A DNA stretch of 6,380 nucleotides from Anaerolineales bacterium UBA6128. Its GTDB lineage: Bacteria > Chloroflexota > Anaerolineae > UBA1429. A model generated the notes under the pieces. The model had not been told where the DNA came from. It ran no database searches and was given only the letters and a program-made list of their open reading frames with translations. Position 1 is the first letter of the stretch. Each line of letters begins with the position of its first letter. A program made the translations under genes and the position numbers. Shown here piece by piece: positions 6,114-6,380 of this stretch. The stretch spans positions 1-6,380 of the forward strand of contig DIVQ01000097.1 in NCBI GenBank assembly GCA_002423325.1, written 5' to 3'.

Positions 6114-6141
6114 TTGACACCACGCGCCACGGCGCTATAAT
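6114..6141 (+). promoter_or_regulatory. Consensus sigma70-type promoter for typA
   Basis: TTGACA (6114-6119) and TATAAT (6136-6141) are both perfect matches, 16 nt apart. Transcription should begin near 6148, about 70 nt before the start codon. It is the strongest-looking promoter in the window and is divergent from the helicase promoter, with 63 nt between the two -35 boxes. Confidence 0.85.
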
Positions 6142-6166
6142 ATCCAGTCGACCTAACTGCACGATC

Positions 6167-6192
6167 AGACCTCGGCCAGTTGGCCGGGGTCT
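6167..6192 (+). promoter_or_regulatory. Terminator-like hairpin in the typA leader
   Basis: AGACCTCGGCC (6167-6177) pairs with GGCCGGGGTCT (6182-6192) over 11 bp, with one G-U pair and a tight AGTT loop. TTCTGTAT follows, a modest T-rich run. It lies about 20 nt after the expected transcription start and 27 nt before the ATG, where it could end transcription early. CTAACTG (6153-6159) can pair instead with CAGTTGG (6177-6183), covering the loop and the top of the stem, so a terminator/antiterminator switch is possible. Confidence 0.55.
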
Positions 6193-6218
6193 TCTGTATC
6201 GGAATCGAGAGTAAACGT

Positions 6219-6380
6219 ATGCTTCAGGAACGCACCAACCTCCGCAACGTGGCCATCATCGCGCACGTCGACCACGGCAAGACGACCCTGGTCGACGCCA
6301 TGTTGCGGCAGGCCGGCGCCTACGGCGCCCGTGGTGAGACCACCGAGCGGGTCATGGACTCGATGGACCTCGAGCGCGAG
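6219..6380 (+). CDS. typA: Ribosome-associated GTPase TypA/BipA, N-terminal part
   Basis: The first 54 codons are present and the gene runs off the window. NVAIIAHVDHGKTTLVDAML (10-29) holds the P-loop (AHVDHGKT, 15-22; Lys21 and Thr22 bind phosphate and Mg), and ERVMDSMDLERE (43-54) leads into switch I. The spacing and the ERVMDS-DLE-E signature separate TypA/BipA from the related LepA, EF-G and EF-Tu. TypA is a translational GTPase that binds the 70S ribosome and helps 50S assembly and stress or cold adaptation; the full protein is usually about 600 residues. GAGAG (6207-6211) lies 7 nt before the ATG at 6219, and homology begins a few residues later. It is divergent from the DEAD-box helicase, another RNA/ribosome factor. 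Confidence 0.93.
   Translation, partial: MLQERTNLRNVAIIAHVDHGKTTLVDAMLRQAGAYGARGETTERVMDSMDLERE

Overview
This is a GC-rich bacterial window with tightly packed genes on both strands. Consensus-like sigma70 promoters (TTGACA/TATAAT type) and Shine-Dalgarno sites are visible. The protein styles suggest an environmental, carbohydrate-using bacterium, perhaps a Chloroflexota member. That placement is a guess from style; nothing in the window fixes the taxonomy.

Layout: (1) 1-127, minus strand: the first 42 codons of a lipoprotein whose promoter is so close that the mRNA looks leaderless. (2) 269-1108, plus: a class II (zinc) sugar-phosphate aldolase with an unusual C-terminal tail, a linker followed by a short amphipathic helix. 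The tail looks like an encapsulation peptide for a bacterial microcompartment. (3) 1244-2410, plus: a TIM-barrel glycoside-hydrolase-like protein of unassigned family. (4) 2468-2537: a long imperfect inverted repeat between convergent genes. (5) 2561-3679, minus: a Gfo/Idh/MocA-type NAD(P)-dependent sugar oxidoreductase with its own promoter. (6) 3854-4407, minus: the decayed remnant of a CoA-disulfide-reductase-like flavoprotein fused to rhodanese. It has a stop at a conserved Tyr position, a large internal deletion and a frame change. (7) 4614-5882, minus: a DEAD-box RNA helicase with a structured leader of about 130 nt. (8) 6219-6380, plus: the start of the ribosome-associated GTPase TypA/BipA, divergent from the helicase and preceded by a strong promoter and a terminator-like leader hairpin.

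The left half (aldolase, glycosidase-like protein, sugar oxidoreductase) reads as carbohydrate catabolism. The aldolase tail raises the possibility that part of this pathway runs inside a microcompartment whose shell genes lie outside the window. The right half (helicase and TypA, divergently transcribed) concerns RNA and ribosome function. The dead flavoprotein lies between the two halves. No RNA genes, CRISPR arrays or intact mobile elements were seen.
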